The notes beneath the pieces were generated by a model. That model saw nothing but the letters and a program-made list of their open reading frames with translations. It was not told the origin of the DNA and did not search any database. 22,481 nucleotides of DNA from JAWVYT01 sp046483065 (GTDB lineage: Bacteria > Gemmatimonadota > Gemmatimonadetes > Longimicrobiales > RSA9). Position numbers and translations under genes: made by a program. The stretch covers positions 1-22,481 of the forward strand of contig JAWODW010000095.1 of the NCBI GenBank assembly GCA_046483065.1, read 5' to 3'. Positions 1 through 6,017 of this stretch are shown here, piece by piece. Position 1 is the first letter of the stretch; every line of letters starts with the position of its first letter.

Positions 1-93
1 ACCCTCTATGACGAGCAGCACTATCAACAAACACTCCGCCGCCGCGGATCGCCGCTCGCAGAACGCCTACCCCCGATCGCGGAAGCCGCATGA
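1..93 (+). CDS. C-terminal end of an upstream gene (partial, unidentified)
   Basis: Frame 1 is open from the window edge to a TGA at 91-93 and gives about 30 residues beginning TLYDEQHYQQTLRRRG and ending PPIAEAA. The composition (charged, Gln-rich, then Pro/Ala-rich) is plausible for a protein C-terminus, but no family can be recognised from so short a piece. Third codon positions are only moderately GC-rich, less than in the clear genes downstream, so this could also be a chance open frame. The call rests only on the open frame reaching the edge. Confidence 0.3.
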   Translation, partial: TLYDEQHYQQTLRRRGSPLAERLPPIAEAA

Positions 94-144
94 ACGCGTC
101 TCTGCCCAGCCCCACACCACGGCGCCCAGCATTGACAGAGGGGC

Positions 145-366
145 TCAGATGTCTCCTTCATTTTCTCCTTCGACCTCGGCCTGTACCTGTACCTCGACTT
201 CGTACGTCTCCCTCTCTCGAACCCGCCGTCCACCAGGGAAAAGGCGAAGTACGAAGCGGAGGGCGAGGTACAGGCCGATAGCGATGGAGACGAGGAGGAA
301 GAGGGCAGCCTCCCAGGTGGGACTCTCCGCGGCGCTGCGTTCTGAAAGCTGCGAAACCGCTGGCAC
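145..366 (-). CDS. Doubtful small single-pass membrane protein
   Basis: Reading from a GTG at 366 gives about 73 residues. There is one good hydrophobic helix (WEAALFLLVSIAIGLYLALR, roughly residues 18-37), then an Arg-rich turn (FPGGRRVRER) and a strongly acidic tail ending EVEGENEGDI. A hydrophobic helix followed by positive charges and an acidic cytosolic tail is a believable membrane topology. Against it, no Shine-Dalgarno sequence precedes the GTG, and the frame stays open upstream with non-protein-like composition. Part of the helix is encoded inside the right arm of the inverted repeat described separately. No family is recognised. Confidence 0.22.
   Translation of the reverse strand: MPAVSQLSERSAAESPTWEAALFLLVSIAIGLYLALRFVLRLFPGGRRVRERETYEVEVQVQAEVEGENEGDI
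164..290. repeat. Imperfect 42-bp inverted repeat
   Basis: Arms 164-205 and 249-290 align as reverse complements without gaps at 33 of 42 positions. The core is an exact 13-bp match (TCGGCCTGTACCT at 176-188 against 266-278) and an exact 8-bp match (CTTCGTAC at 198-205 against 249-256), with the same 9-base interval between them on both sides. The loop is 43 nt. The arms are too diverged for a recent duplication but could still extrude or fold as RNA. Confidence 0.6.
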
Positions 367-604
367 GTGTCGGGCAAACGCATCAACAACTTCGGAGATG
401 AGCCAAATTTGCGAGACAAACGGCGGAGGGCAAGGGGGGCTCGGCGTCCGTTGACGTGGCCGGGAGTGTCCTGCTGCTCTGACGGACTCAGGTGCCGGTC
501 CACTGTTGTGTCCAGATTGTGTCCGCAAACCCGGAAAACCCCGGAAATGGGACACCACCGGACCGGATGGCCCGGGGGCGTTCCCCCACCATGGGCGGAT
601 GTCG

Positions 605-657
605 GTTCCGGTTCAGGCCCCCCACGGGGCGTTCCGGTTCAACGTTTGAACCGAACG
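605..657. repeat. Clustered short direct and inverted repeats downstream of the methyltransferase gene
   Basis: GTTCCGGTTCA occurs at 605-615 and 631-641. The second copy leads into a perfect 8-bp inverted repeat, CGGTTCAA / TTGAACCG (635-642 and 646-653, 3-nt centre), followed by the palindrome GAACGTTC. It lies just past the stop of the minus-strand gene ending at 666, so it may act as its 3' hairpin. There is no U-tract, so a protein-binding site is equally possible. Confidence 0.45.
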
Positions 658-665
658 TTCCGGAG

Positions 666-1400
666 CTAGCCCCGCCTCTCCGCCGCGATCCGGAGACTCA
701 ACCGGGGCCGCGTGGTGCTCAGGTCCCGGACGTCCACCACCCTGCCTCCTTCTTCCTGGATCAGTGCCTCCACCCGGGTGCGGTTGATGAAGTGCATCTC
801 GTAGACCGGGCGGCCCCGGATTCGCCGCCACCATCGCCGGAAGTGCTGGCGCCTGAGCCGGTACAGCCGCTCCCGCCACGAGTCGGGCGGGATGTAGGGG
901 CCATTGCGGATCTGGAAGACCGCCACTCCGCCGGGACGCAGCACCCGCATGAACTCGCGGATGTAGCGATAGGCGTGGCGCGGTGGGATATGCTGCAGCG
1001 TCTTGCTGCTGTAGACGAAGTCGAAGGTGCCGTCATCGATCCCTTCGAGCCGGTCGCTGGTGTTGACCTGGAACCGGACCCGGTCGGGGTGCCGGTTGTA
1101 GGCCCGCGCCGCCTCCACCATGGACTCCGCGATATCGATCCCGACCGCGAACCGGAACTCCTCTGCCAGCGCCTGCGTCAGTCGGCCGGCCCCGCACCCG
1201 AAGTCCAGCGCGCGGTCACGCGCCGGATCCAGATCGAGCGACTCCAGGTGCTTCATAACTCCTTCGATCTCCTCACGGCCACGGGCGAAAAACGCCTCCG
1301 GGTCCCAGTCGTTCTCGTATCCTTTCCGCGTCAGTGCGGCATGCATCGGGTCCTCGCGGCCCCACTGCTCGAAGACCTCGCGATTGTGATCCAGCGACAC
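666..1400 (-). CDS. Class I SAM-dependent methyltransferase
   Basis: The product transfers a methyl group from S-adenosylmethionine to an unknown substrate. Using the GTG at 1400 gives 244 residues. Motif I is clear (LDFGCGAGRLTQ, about residues 65-76), followed by the acidic end of beta-2 (VGIDIAESMV), the motif II region (FDFVYSSKTLQHIPP) and the post-motif LRPGGVAVFQIR. This is the arrangement of the Methyltransf_11/25 type. The GTG is chosen because GAGGAG precedes it by 8 nt; a longer ATG version (from 1529) would overlap the start of the divergent gene. The middle of the C-terminal half is Arg/Trp-rich (RRQHFRRWWRRIRGR), which could bind nucleic acid or membrane, but the substrate cannot be read from the sequence. 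It is transcribed alone, divergent from the small gene at 1522. Confidence 0.85.
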   Translation of the reverse strand: MSLDHNREVFEQWGREDPMHAALTRKGYENDWDPEAFFARGREEIEGVMKHLESLDLDPARDRALDFGCGAGRLTQALAEEFRFAVGIDIAESMVEAARAYNRHPDRVRFQVNTSDRLEGIDDGTFDFVYSSKTLQHIPPRHAYRYIREFMRVLRPGGVAVFQIRNGPYIPPDSWRERLYRLRRQHFRRWWRRIRGRPVYEMHFINRTRVEALIQEEGGRVVDVRDLSTTRPRLSLRIAAERRG

Positions 1401-1469
1401 GTGGTTAGCTCCTCGGTCATGAGGCAGGGAAATGGAAACATGGCTGATTGCCACCCAGTTTGCCACATT

Positions 1470-1486
1470 ACGACCCGTTCGGTCGT
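1470..1486. promoter_or_regulatory. Inverted repeat in divergent intergenic region
   Basis: ACGACC-CGTTC-GGTCGT forms a perfect 6-bp inverted repeat midway between the divergent starts at 1400 and 1522. A direct repeat TTGCCAC (1448-1454 and 1460-1466) lies beside it. The position suits an operator for one or both genes; no convincing -35/-10 pair was found. Confidence 0.35.
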
Positions 1487-1521
1487 CATCGGTGAAGTAC
1501 CATCCGCCATCATCAGGAGTC

Positions 1522-1785
1522 ATGGCCAAGCGATACTACGAAGTCGAATTCGGGGTCTGGGTCGAGGAGCCGGACCCGCTGCGCAAACCGGCGTGCGATG
1601 CGGCCTGGCCCGATGACTGGGATTACGGCCAGGGCACACGACCCCGTTGCTTCCGCCCCGAGGGCCACGCGGGCGAGCACCGTGAGACCCGTCCGCTCGT
1701 GGGCGGAGACGGCTGGGTCGAGTACTACTGGGGAGAGGAAGCGGGCAGCGGGCGGTCAGAGTTGAAGGAGGAGTCGCAGGAGTAG
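1522..1785 (+). CDS. Small Cys/His-containing hypothetical protein
   Basis: An 87-residue protein beginning MAKRYYEVEFGVWVEEP and ending in a charged tail (ELKEESQE). It has a possible metal-binding arrangement, C-X17-C-X5-H-X3-H, around CFRPEGHAGEH. A similar C-x-x-x-x-GH-x-G-x-H ending is common in small phage and actinobacterial proteins; that comparison is from memory, not a search. AGGAG stands only 2 nt before the ATG, so the start is plausible but tightly spaced. It diverges from the methyltransferase and is followed by a hairpin. Function unknown. Confidence 0.6.
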   Translation: MAKRYYEVEFGVWVEEPDPLRKPACDAAWPDDWDYGQGTRPRCFRPEGHAGEHRETRPLVGGDGWVEYYWGEEAGSGRSELKEESQE

Positions 1786-1795
1786 CTGCGGGGGG

Positions 1796-1822
1796 CTGGC
1801 CACCGATGATGGAGTGGCCCAG
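1796..1822 (+). terminator. Hairpin after the small Cys/His gene
   Basis: CTGGCCAC (1796-1803) pairs with GTGGCCCAG (1814-1822), with one bulged C and a 10-nt loop, 10 nt after the stop codon. No U-tract follows, so if it terminates it is a weak or Rho-assisted site. Confidence 0.35.
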
Positions 1823-1841
1823 GGGTAGACGCCCGGACTCT

Positions 1842-1860
1842 GACCCTTTACCTTTTAAGG
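1842..1860 (+). promoter_or_regulatory. Possible promoter element upstream of rpsF (motif shared with aroF)
   Basis: GACCCTTTA followed by C-CTT and A-GG begins 75 nt before the rpsF start. Nearly the same string, with the same ACTC just before it, starts about 70 nt before aroF (10173). Similar placement before two highly expressed operons suggests a promoter or leader element; the identity is inferred. Confidence 0.3.
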
Positions 1861-1872
1861 CTCTTTGATCCC

Positions 1873-1894
1873 GCTCCGCCGGAAGAGGCGGGGC
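1873..1894 (+). promoter_or_regulatory. Leader hairpin of the rpsF operon (candidate S6:S18 autoregulatory site)
   Basis: GCTCCGCC (1873-1880) pairs over 8 bp, including one G-U, with GGCGGGGC (1887-1894) around a GGAAGA loop, 23 nt before the rpsF start. Many bacteria regulate rpsF through an S6:S18-binding leader that imitates the 16S rRNA site and uses CCG and GGA elements. A GGA in the loop and CCG in the stem fit loosely, but the pseudoknot of that motif was not demonstrated here. Confidence 0.35.
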
Positions 1895-1916
1895 CTTACG
1901 ACCACGGGAGAGAGAC

Positions 1917-2318
1917 GTGAGAGAGTACGAGATTGTCTACATCTTCGATCCGGTCCTGACCGAGGACCAGGTCAATGAGCGGCTGGAGAAGTTCCACGGG
2001 CACATCACCGATGGCGGCGGCCAGATCACCGCGGTCGACCACTGGGGCAAGCGCCAGCTCGCGTATCCCATCAACAAGAAGACGGCGGGCTACTACGTGG
2101 TGGTCCAGTTCACCGCGGAGGCGGCCACCCTCCCGGAGCTGGAGCGCCTGCTGAAGCTGGAAGAGGACCTGGTCCGTTATCTCATCGTGCTGAGCGAAGG
2201 GGAGCCGACGGCGCCCATGTCCATCGCGACGCGTGATCCCAGCGATGACGACGATGACGATGATGATGACGACGATGATGACGATGACGACGATCTGGAT
2301 GACGAGGAGGAGGACTGA
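1917..2318 (+). CDS. rpsF: Ribosomal protein S6 with long acidic tail
   Basis: Small-subunit protein S6, which pairs with S18 on the central domain of 16S rRNA. Residues 1-97 are a normal S6 fold: REYEIVYIFDP, a HWGKRQLAYPINK segment and EEDLVRYLIVL. The start is GTG, preceded by GGGAGAGAGAC. The unusual part is the C-terminus: 17 consecutive Asp (110-126) followed by LDDEEED, giving 133 residues against roughly 95-110 for a plain S6. The Asp run is encoded by irregularly mixed GAT and GAC, so it is not a simple trinucleotide expansion. The stop overlaps the next start (TGATG). First gene of the rpsF-rpsR-DUF2232-rplI operon. Confidence 0.95.
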   Translation: MREYEIVYIFDPVLTEDQVNERLEKFHGHITDGGGQITAVDHWGKRQLAYPINKKTAGYYVVVQFTAEAATLPELERLLKLEEDLVRYLIVLSEGEPTAPMSIATRDPSDDDDDDDDDDDDDDDDDLDDEEED

Positions 2319-2542
2319 TGGCCCGGGGACGGAACCGGCCCTGCCCGCTCTGCGAGTCGGGGATCCGGTATATCAACTACAAGGATGAGAACACGCTTTC
2401 CCGCTTCCTGACGGACGCGGGGAAGATCCTGCCCCGGCGCACTACGGGGATGTGCGCGCGGCATCAGCGGCAGGTGGGCTCGGCGATCAAGCGGGCTCGC
2501 TACCTGGCACTGGTGCCCTATACGTACGTCTACAACGACTAG
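2318..2542 (+). CDS. rpsR: Ribosomal protein S18
   Basis: A 74-residue S18, the S6 partner on the 30S platform. Recognisable segments are YKDENTLSRFLTDAGKILPRR and RHQRQVGSAIKRARYLALVPY. It keeps C9, C12, C46 and H49, consistent with the zinc-binding (C+) form of S18, which many bacteria have lost. The ATG overlaps the rpsF stop by one base, so translation is probably coupled and the S6:S18 ratio fixed. Confidence 0.95.
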   Translation: MARGRNRPCPLCESGIRYINYKDENTLSRFLTDAGKILPRRTTGMCARHQRQVGSAIKRARYLALVPYTYVYND

Positions 2543-2549
2543 GGGCGAC

Positions 2550-3446
2550 ATGGATCGAGGGCCCGGCTGGCCCACGGTCCTCGGGCTGATGCTGGTGGTC
2601 CTCACCTTTTCGGTGGTCCGCCCGCTGCAGCTCATACTGGTGCCGATGGCGCTGCTGCTGGTTGGGCTGCCGCCCCGGCGACCGCGGCTGCTGATCTTCG
2701 CCGCGATCCTGGGGGCGGCGGCGTTCCTGGGGCCGCGGGGCGCCTTGTGGTCGATGGAGCACGGTTGGGCGCTGGTGCTCAGCGGCTGGTTCGTGGTGGC
2801 GGTGCTGGTTTGGCCGGACCGCCCGTTCCTGCATCGTGCGCTTGCAGCCACGGCGGCCACACTGGCCACCGTGGCCGTGATGATCGCGGGGTTCGGGAGC
2901 TGGGACGAGCTGGATTGGGCGATTGCGAGCCAGTACCGGGAGCTGGCCGGCGTGCTGGCCCAGTCGTGGCCCGGCGGTGTGAGCGCCGATGTCGTAGAGT
3001 TGGCCGCGGAGGTGCAGGCCGGGCTCTTCCCGGCATTTCTTGCGGTGGGGTCGGTGGCGGCGCTGGGTGTAGCGTGGTGGTCGTACACGCACCTGACCCA
3101 GCGGGGCAGGCGTTTGGGCCGGTTGACGGAGTTCCGGTTCCCTGACACGCTGGTCTGGCTGCTGATCGCCGGGCTGGCGCTGCTGCTGGTGCCGCTGGAC
3201 GGCTGGGGCTCGAGGCTGGGCTCCAACCTGGTGTTCTTCATGGGCGCGCTGTACGCGCTCCGGGGGTTGGCGGTGGTGGTGACGCTGGTGCTGGGGCTGG
3301 TCGGGCTGAAGCTGCCGGTGCTGATCGCCCTGGGCGTGGTAGGAGTATTGCTTTACCCGATCGTGGTGGCAGGTACGCTGCTGCTGGGAGTGACGGACAC
3401 GTGGCTGGACCTCCGGGCCGGGCGCGTGGCGAACGAGGAAGGCTGA
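2550..3446 (+). CDS. DUF2232 (YybS-like) multi-pass membrane protein
   Basis: A 298-residue, very hydrophobic protein with about seven or eight transmembrane segments (for example VLGLMLVVLTFSVV, LILVPMALLLVGL, TLVWLLIAGLALLLVPL and LIALGVVGVLLYPIVV). Its position between rpsR and rplI and its overall pattern match DUF2232/YybS family proteins, which occupy this same slot in several phyla; their function is unknown. A more polar stretch in the middle (about residues 110-150, with SWDELDWAIASQYRELAG) separates N- and C-terminal helix groups. ATG follows AGGGGCGAC, 7 nt after the rpsR stop. Family assignment relies largely on context. Confidence 0.75.
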   Translation: MDRGPGWPTVLGLMLVVLTFSVVRPLQLILVPMALLLVGLPPRRPRLLIFAAILGAAAFLGPRGALWSMEHGWALVLSGWFVVAVLVWPDRPFLHRALAATAATLATVAVMIAGFGSWDELDWAIASQYRELAGVLAQSWPGGVSADVVELAAEVQAGLFPAFLAVGSVAALGVAWWSYTHLTQRGRRLGRLTEFRFPDTLVWLLIAGLALLLVPLDGWGSRLGSNLVFFMGALYALRGLAVVVTLVLGLVGLKLPVLIALGVVGVLLYPIVVAGTLLLGVTDTWLDLRAGRVANEEG

Positions 3447-3457
3447 AGGAGTCAACG

Positions 3458-3919
3458 ATGAAGACGGTGAACGTTATTCTGCGCGAGGACGTGGACAAGC
3501 TGGGCGAAGCGGGCGAGGTCGTCAGTGTGAAGCCGGGGTTCGCCCGGAACTACCTGCTGCCTCAGAACCTGGCGTACGAGGCCACGGATTCCGCGATCCA
3601 GCAGCTGGAGCGTGAACGGGAGCGGGCGGAGCAGCGAGCCCGTCGGGATTTCCTGGAGGCGCGGCGCCGTGCGTCGCAGCTCGAGGAGGTCCAGCTGACG
3701 TTCCACGCCCGCGCGGGCGAGGAGTCGAAGCTCTTCGGTTCCATCGGCACCGCGGACATCGCCGACCGGCTGAACGAGCAGGATCTGGACTTCGAGATCG
3801 ACCGGAAACAGGTAGACCTGGACGAGCCGATCAAGGAGCTGGGCGTCTACAACGTGGGGATCCAGCTGCACCGCGAGGTGCGTCCCGAGATCAAGGTCTG
3901 GGTCATCAAGGAGGAGTAG
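3458..3919 (+). CDS. rplI: Ribosomal protein L9
   Basis: A 153-residue L9 of ordinary length. The N-terminal rRNA-binding domain begins MKTVNVILREDVDKLGEAGE and contains the signature VKPGFARNYLLPQ. A long charged linker helix follows (ERERERAEQRARRDFLEARRR), and then a C-terminal domain with KLFGSIGTADIADRL and KELGVYNVGIQLH. The ATG at 3458 is preceded by AAGGAG at good spacing; the in-frame upstream codons belong to the DUF2232 gene overlap and are not used. Last gene of the operon, followed by hairpins. Confidence 0.96.
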   Translation: MKTVNVILREDVDKLGEAGEVVSVKPGFARNYLLPQNLAYEATDSAIQQLERERERAEQRARRDFLEARRRASQLEEVQLTFHARAGEESKLFGSIGTADIADRLNEQDLDFEIDRKQVDLDEPIKELGVYNVGIQLHREVRPEIKVWVIKEE

Positions 3920-3931
3920 ACGGCGCGCGTC

Positions 3932-3955
3932 GGGGGCCGGTCGCGGCCGGCCCCC
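3932..3955 (+). terminator. Strong GC hairpin after rplI
   Basis: GGGGGCCGG (3932-3940) pairs perfectly over 9 bp with CCGGCCCCC (3947-3955) around a 6-nt loop, 12 nt past the rplI stop. There is no U-tract. A second stem (CCACCG / CGGTGG, 3954-3971) overlaps its base, so the two are alternatives. It probably acts together with the U-tailed hairpin downstream. Confidence 0.6.
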
Positions 3956-3985
3956 ACCGCGAAGCCGGTGGCGCAGATCATGTAA

Positions 3986-4022
3986 CGCGAGGCGGGGCGT
4001 CCATGCCGTTCCTCGCGCTTTT
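3986..4022 (+). terminator. Intrinsic terminator of the rplI operon
   Basis: CGCGAGG (3986-3992) pairs over 7 bp with CCTCGCG (4011-4017) and is followed directly by CTTTTC. The loop of 18 nt can partly pair internally. Stem plus U-rich tail fits a Rho-independent terminator placed before rsfS. Confidence 0.5.
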
Positions 4023-4040
4023 CATTATACTTGGAAGCGA

Positions 4041-4442
4041 ATGCCTACCGAGCGACCTAACGACCCATCGCGGGAAGAAGAGCGGGAGCTGACCCCGTCG
4101 GAGCTGAGTGACGAGGTGGCCCGGGCCATGGAGCTGGCCGGGGACCGGAAAGGGCGAGACATCACCGTCCTGGACCTGCGGGGCCTGTCCAGCGCCACGG
4201 ACTTTTTCCTGATCGTGACCGGCACATCGGACATCCACGTGCGCGCCGTGGCCGGTTATGTCATGGACGAGCTGAAGCGCGAAGGGGTGCGTCCCGACCA
4301 CGTGGAGGGGGTGCAGGGCGGACGCTGGGTGCTCATCGACTATATCGACTTCGTGGTTCACGTCTTCCACCCGGCGGCCCGGGACTTCTACCAGCTCGAG
4401 CAGCTCTGGGGTGACGCGCCGCTGCTGGCGGCGGAATCATAA
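4041..4442 (+). CDS. rsfS: Ribosome silencing factor RsfS
   Basis: RsfS binds L14 on the large subunit and blocks subunit joining when nutrients are scarce. The 133-residue protein carries the family's DUF143 core: KGRDITVLDLRGLSSATDFFLIVTGTSDIHVRAVAGYV, then VEGVQGGRWVLIDYIDFVVHVFHPAARDFYQLEQLW. A 20-residue charged N-terminal extension precedes the core. The ATG follows GGAAGCGA. An AT-rich CATTATAC sits 11 nt upstream and may be the -10 of a promoter, giving a very short leader. It is separated from the rplI operon by terminator hairpins, yet keeps ribosome-related company. Confidence 0.93.
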   Translation: MPTERPNDPSREEERELTPSELSDEVARAMELAGDRKGRDITVLDLRGLSSATDFFLIVTGTSDIHVRAVAGYVMDELKREGVRPDHVEGVQGGRWVLIDYIDFVVHVFHPAARDFYQLEQLWGDAPLLAAES

Positions 4443-4461
4443 AGGGGAGCCCCGGTGGGTC

Positions 4462-4536
4462 GTGGCCGAGTACCTGGCCATCGGGTCCATCGATGCCCAC
4501 ACCGCGACGTGGGTCCGGGAGAGGCCGTCGTTCTGA
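4462..4536 (+). CDS. Possible 24-residue ORF (doubtful)
   Basis: A GTG at 4462 opens a short frame reading VAEYLAIGSIDAHTATWVRE and ending RPSF. Composition and codon use look protein-like, and AGGGGAG lies 13 nt upstream. It is far too short for recognition and could be a remnant or a chance frame in the rsfS-SPOR gap. Confidence 0.18.
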   Translation: MAEYLAIGSIDAHTATWVRERPSF

Positions 4537-4544
4537 CGCTCCTT

Positions 4545-4571
4545 TTGCCACAGCACCCGGGTGTGTATCAT
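4545..4571 (+). promoter_or_regulatory. Candidate sigma70 promoter for the SPOR gene and smc
   Basis: TTGCCA (4545-4550) and TATCAT (4566-4571) each match the consensus at five of six positions, but the spacer is only 15 nt. They lie 75 nt before the SPOR-protein start, in the only sizeable gap before smc. Confidence 0.4.
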
Positions 4572-4646
4572 TAGGCGACTTCCTAACCGGCGACCCCAGA
4601 GGAGGGGACTACGGCCACAAGTGGAGGACCTGAACCCTTTGCACGA

Positions 4647-6017
4647 ATGAGTCCTGAGTCCAGACCCGAGGCGGTCCCTTATGCCGCCGGGTCCGGTGAG
4701 CTCCCGCCACCGCTCGGACCTGCCCTCACCGACCCCGACACGCACCTCCTGCTGATCGTCGCGCCCGACGCCGGCGACGCCGGCGTGCGTACGGCCATCG
4801 GACTGGCAGAGGCCCGGGCGGCGGAGGGGTATCAGACCGTCCTGGCCGATGCCGGGCTCGGAGACCCGCGCCTGCACCGGTCCCTGGACGTGCCCAACCT
4901 CGAAGGGCTGGCCGACATCTTCGAGTTCGGCGCCTCTGTGGGCCGCGTCATGACCCGGCCTGACACCCGGCGCTTCGACTTCATCCCCGCGGGGGCATAC
5001 GTCCCGGAGCCGGAGGCGGTCCTGAGCAGCACCCGCTGGGACCGGATTGCCGAGGAGCTGGCGGCGGAGTCGGCGGTGATGCTCATCTTCGTCCCCGCCG
5101 ATACGCCGGGGCTGGAGGCGCTCTCGCGCCGGGCCGGCCAGGCCATCCTGGTGGGTGATGCCAGGGGCGTGGAGCGATCGGCTGCAGCGCTGGACCCGTC
5201 CTGCGAGGTGGTGGCGGTGGTGGAGCCGGTGACGGCCATGGCGCCCCAGCGACTCGCGGCGGAGGCCGGCGAGGCCGGGGATCTGGACGGCACCATCTTC
5301 GACGACCCGGACCTCACGGAGCCCGTGGTCTTCCGAAGCGACCGCCGCCGCCGGCAGCTCACGCCGCTCCTCGTGGTGCTCCTGGTGGTGGTGCTGGCCG
5401 TCGCAGGCTGGTACGGCTACCAGCAGTATATGGCGACCTCGACGCCGCCACCCCAGCCGGAACCCCCGGCGCAGGCGGTCGAGCCCGAGCCACAGCCCCG
5501 GCCGGTGGAGACGTCCATAGGGTTCTCCGTGGCCGTGGAGGCGCATCAGGACCTGGATGCCGCTCGGGAACGCCTGGTCAGGCTGCGGCGGGCCGAGCCG
5601 GACATCCGGTTCTTTCTGGCCCCGGTGTCCGTGAACGGCTCCCTGTTCTACCGCGTGCTGGCCGGCCCTGTGACCGACCGGGAGGCCGGGATGGCGCTCA
5701 TGCGACGTCTGGTGGAGGCGGGGCACAAGACGGCCTTCGACAGCTGGGCCGTGCGCCCCACCACGTACGCGTTCCACCTGGGCGAGTTCGACAGCCGGGC
5801 CGCGGCCGAGGCCCGGGCCGAGGAGCTCGACGCGCGGGAGATCCCGGGGTATGTGATCACGATCCAGTACGACCCCGGGGAGCCGCACTACCGGGTTTAC
5901 GGCGGTGCGTTCGAGAGCCGGACGGCGGCGTCGGTGATGGCGGAGATGTTGAGCGAGGCGGGGATCGATGCCCCACTGGTCGAGCGCGTGGGTGAACCCA
6001 TCGAGGTCGGCGCATGA
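4647..6017 (+). CDS. Membrane SPOR-domain protein with degenerate ParA/BY-kinase-like N-terminus
   Basis: A 456-residue protein in three parts. Residues 32-200 resemble the MinD/ParA/BY-kinase fold: LLLIVAPDAG, AIGLAEARAAEGYQTVLADAG, then LGDPRLHRSLDVPNLEGLADI, the typical 'D-x-x-P-x-L-H ... GL' run of CpsD-type proteins. However, the P-loop GKS/T is missing, so ATP binding is unlikely. Residues 240-260 form one transmembrane helix after an Arg patch (DRRRRQ). A Pro/Glu-rich linker (265-287) leads to two SPOR-like repeats (about 290-365 and 373-450, the latter ending GEPHYRVYGGAF), which in other proteins bind denuded septal peptidoglycan. The topology predicts the pseudo-ATPase in the cytosol and SPOR repeats in the periplasm. 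The ATG lacks a close Shine-Dalgarno; GGAGG is 20 nt upstream. It overlaps smc by ATGA. Confidence 0.75.
   Translation: MSPESRPEAVPYAAGSGELPPPLGPALTDPDTHLLLIVAPDAGDAGVRTAIGLAEARAAEGYQTVLADAGLGDPRLHRSLDVPNLEGLADIFEFGASVGRVMTRPDTRRFDFIPAGAYVPEPEAVLSSTRWDRIAEELAAESAVMLIFVPADTPGLEALSRRAGQAILVGDARGVERSAAALDPSCEVVAVVEPVTAMAPQRLAAEAGEAGDLDGTIFDDPDLTEPVVFRSDRRRRQLTPLLVVLLVVVLAVAGWYGYQQYMATSTPPPQPEPPAQAVEPEPQPRPVETSIGFSVAVEAHQDLDAARERLVRLRRAEPDIRFFLAPVSVNGSLFYRVLAGPVTDREAGMALMRRLVEAGHKTAFDSWAVRPTTYAFHLGEFDSRAAAEARAEELDAREIPGYVITIQYDPGEPHYRVYGGAFESRTAASVMAEMLSEAGIDAPLVERVGEPIEVGA

Larger units (their letters stand above)
94..665. other. Gene-poor stretch with inverted repeats
   Basis: No frame here has a convincing combination of start, ribosome binding site and protein-like composition. 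Both strands carry overlapping open frames because GC-rich DNA lacks stops, and their translations are low-complexity Arg/Ser/Pro sequences. What can be seen is a long imperfect inverted repeat (164-290), one doubtful minus-strand membrane ORF overlapping it, and a cluster of short direct and inverted repeats (605-657) just beyond the stop codon of the minus-strand methyltransferase gene. Confidence 0.5.

Noticed and set aside
492..1616. 374-codon + strand frame over the methyltransferase gene
   Set aside because: Antisense shadow: the minus-strand reading has a full SAM-binding motif set and a good ribosome binding site, while this one has none.
1810..1878. tRNA-Gln-like sequence upstream of rpsF
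   Set aside because: The ends can pair (TGGAGTG with CGCTCCG) and CCGGACTCTGACCC resembles a CTG-anticodon arm, but the D, anticodon and T stems do not pair and there is no CCA-compatible end. Part of it recurs near aroF, and its 3' side is used by the rpsF leader hairpin. At most a decayed tRNA.
2177..3455. Long minus-strand frames over the DUF2232 gene
   Set aside because: Gln/His/Arg/Ser-rich translations with a poly-Ser block from the antisense of the S6 Asp tail; no real protein features.
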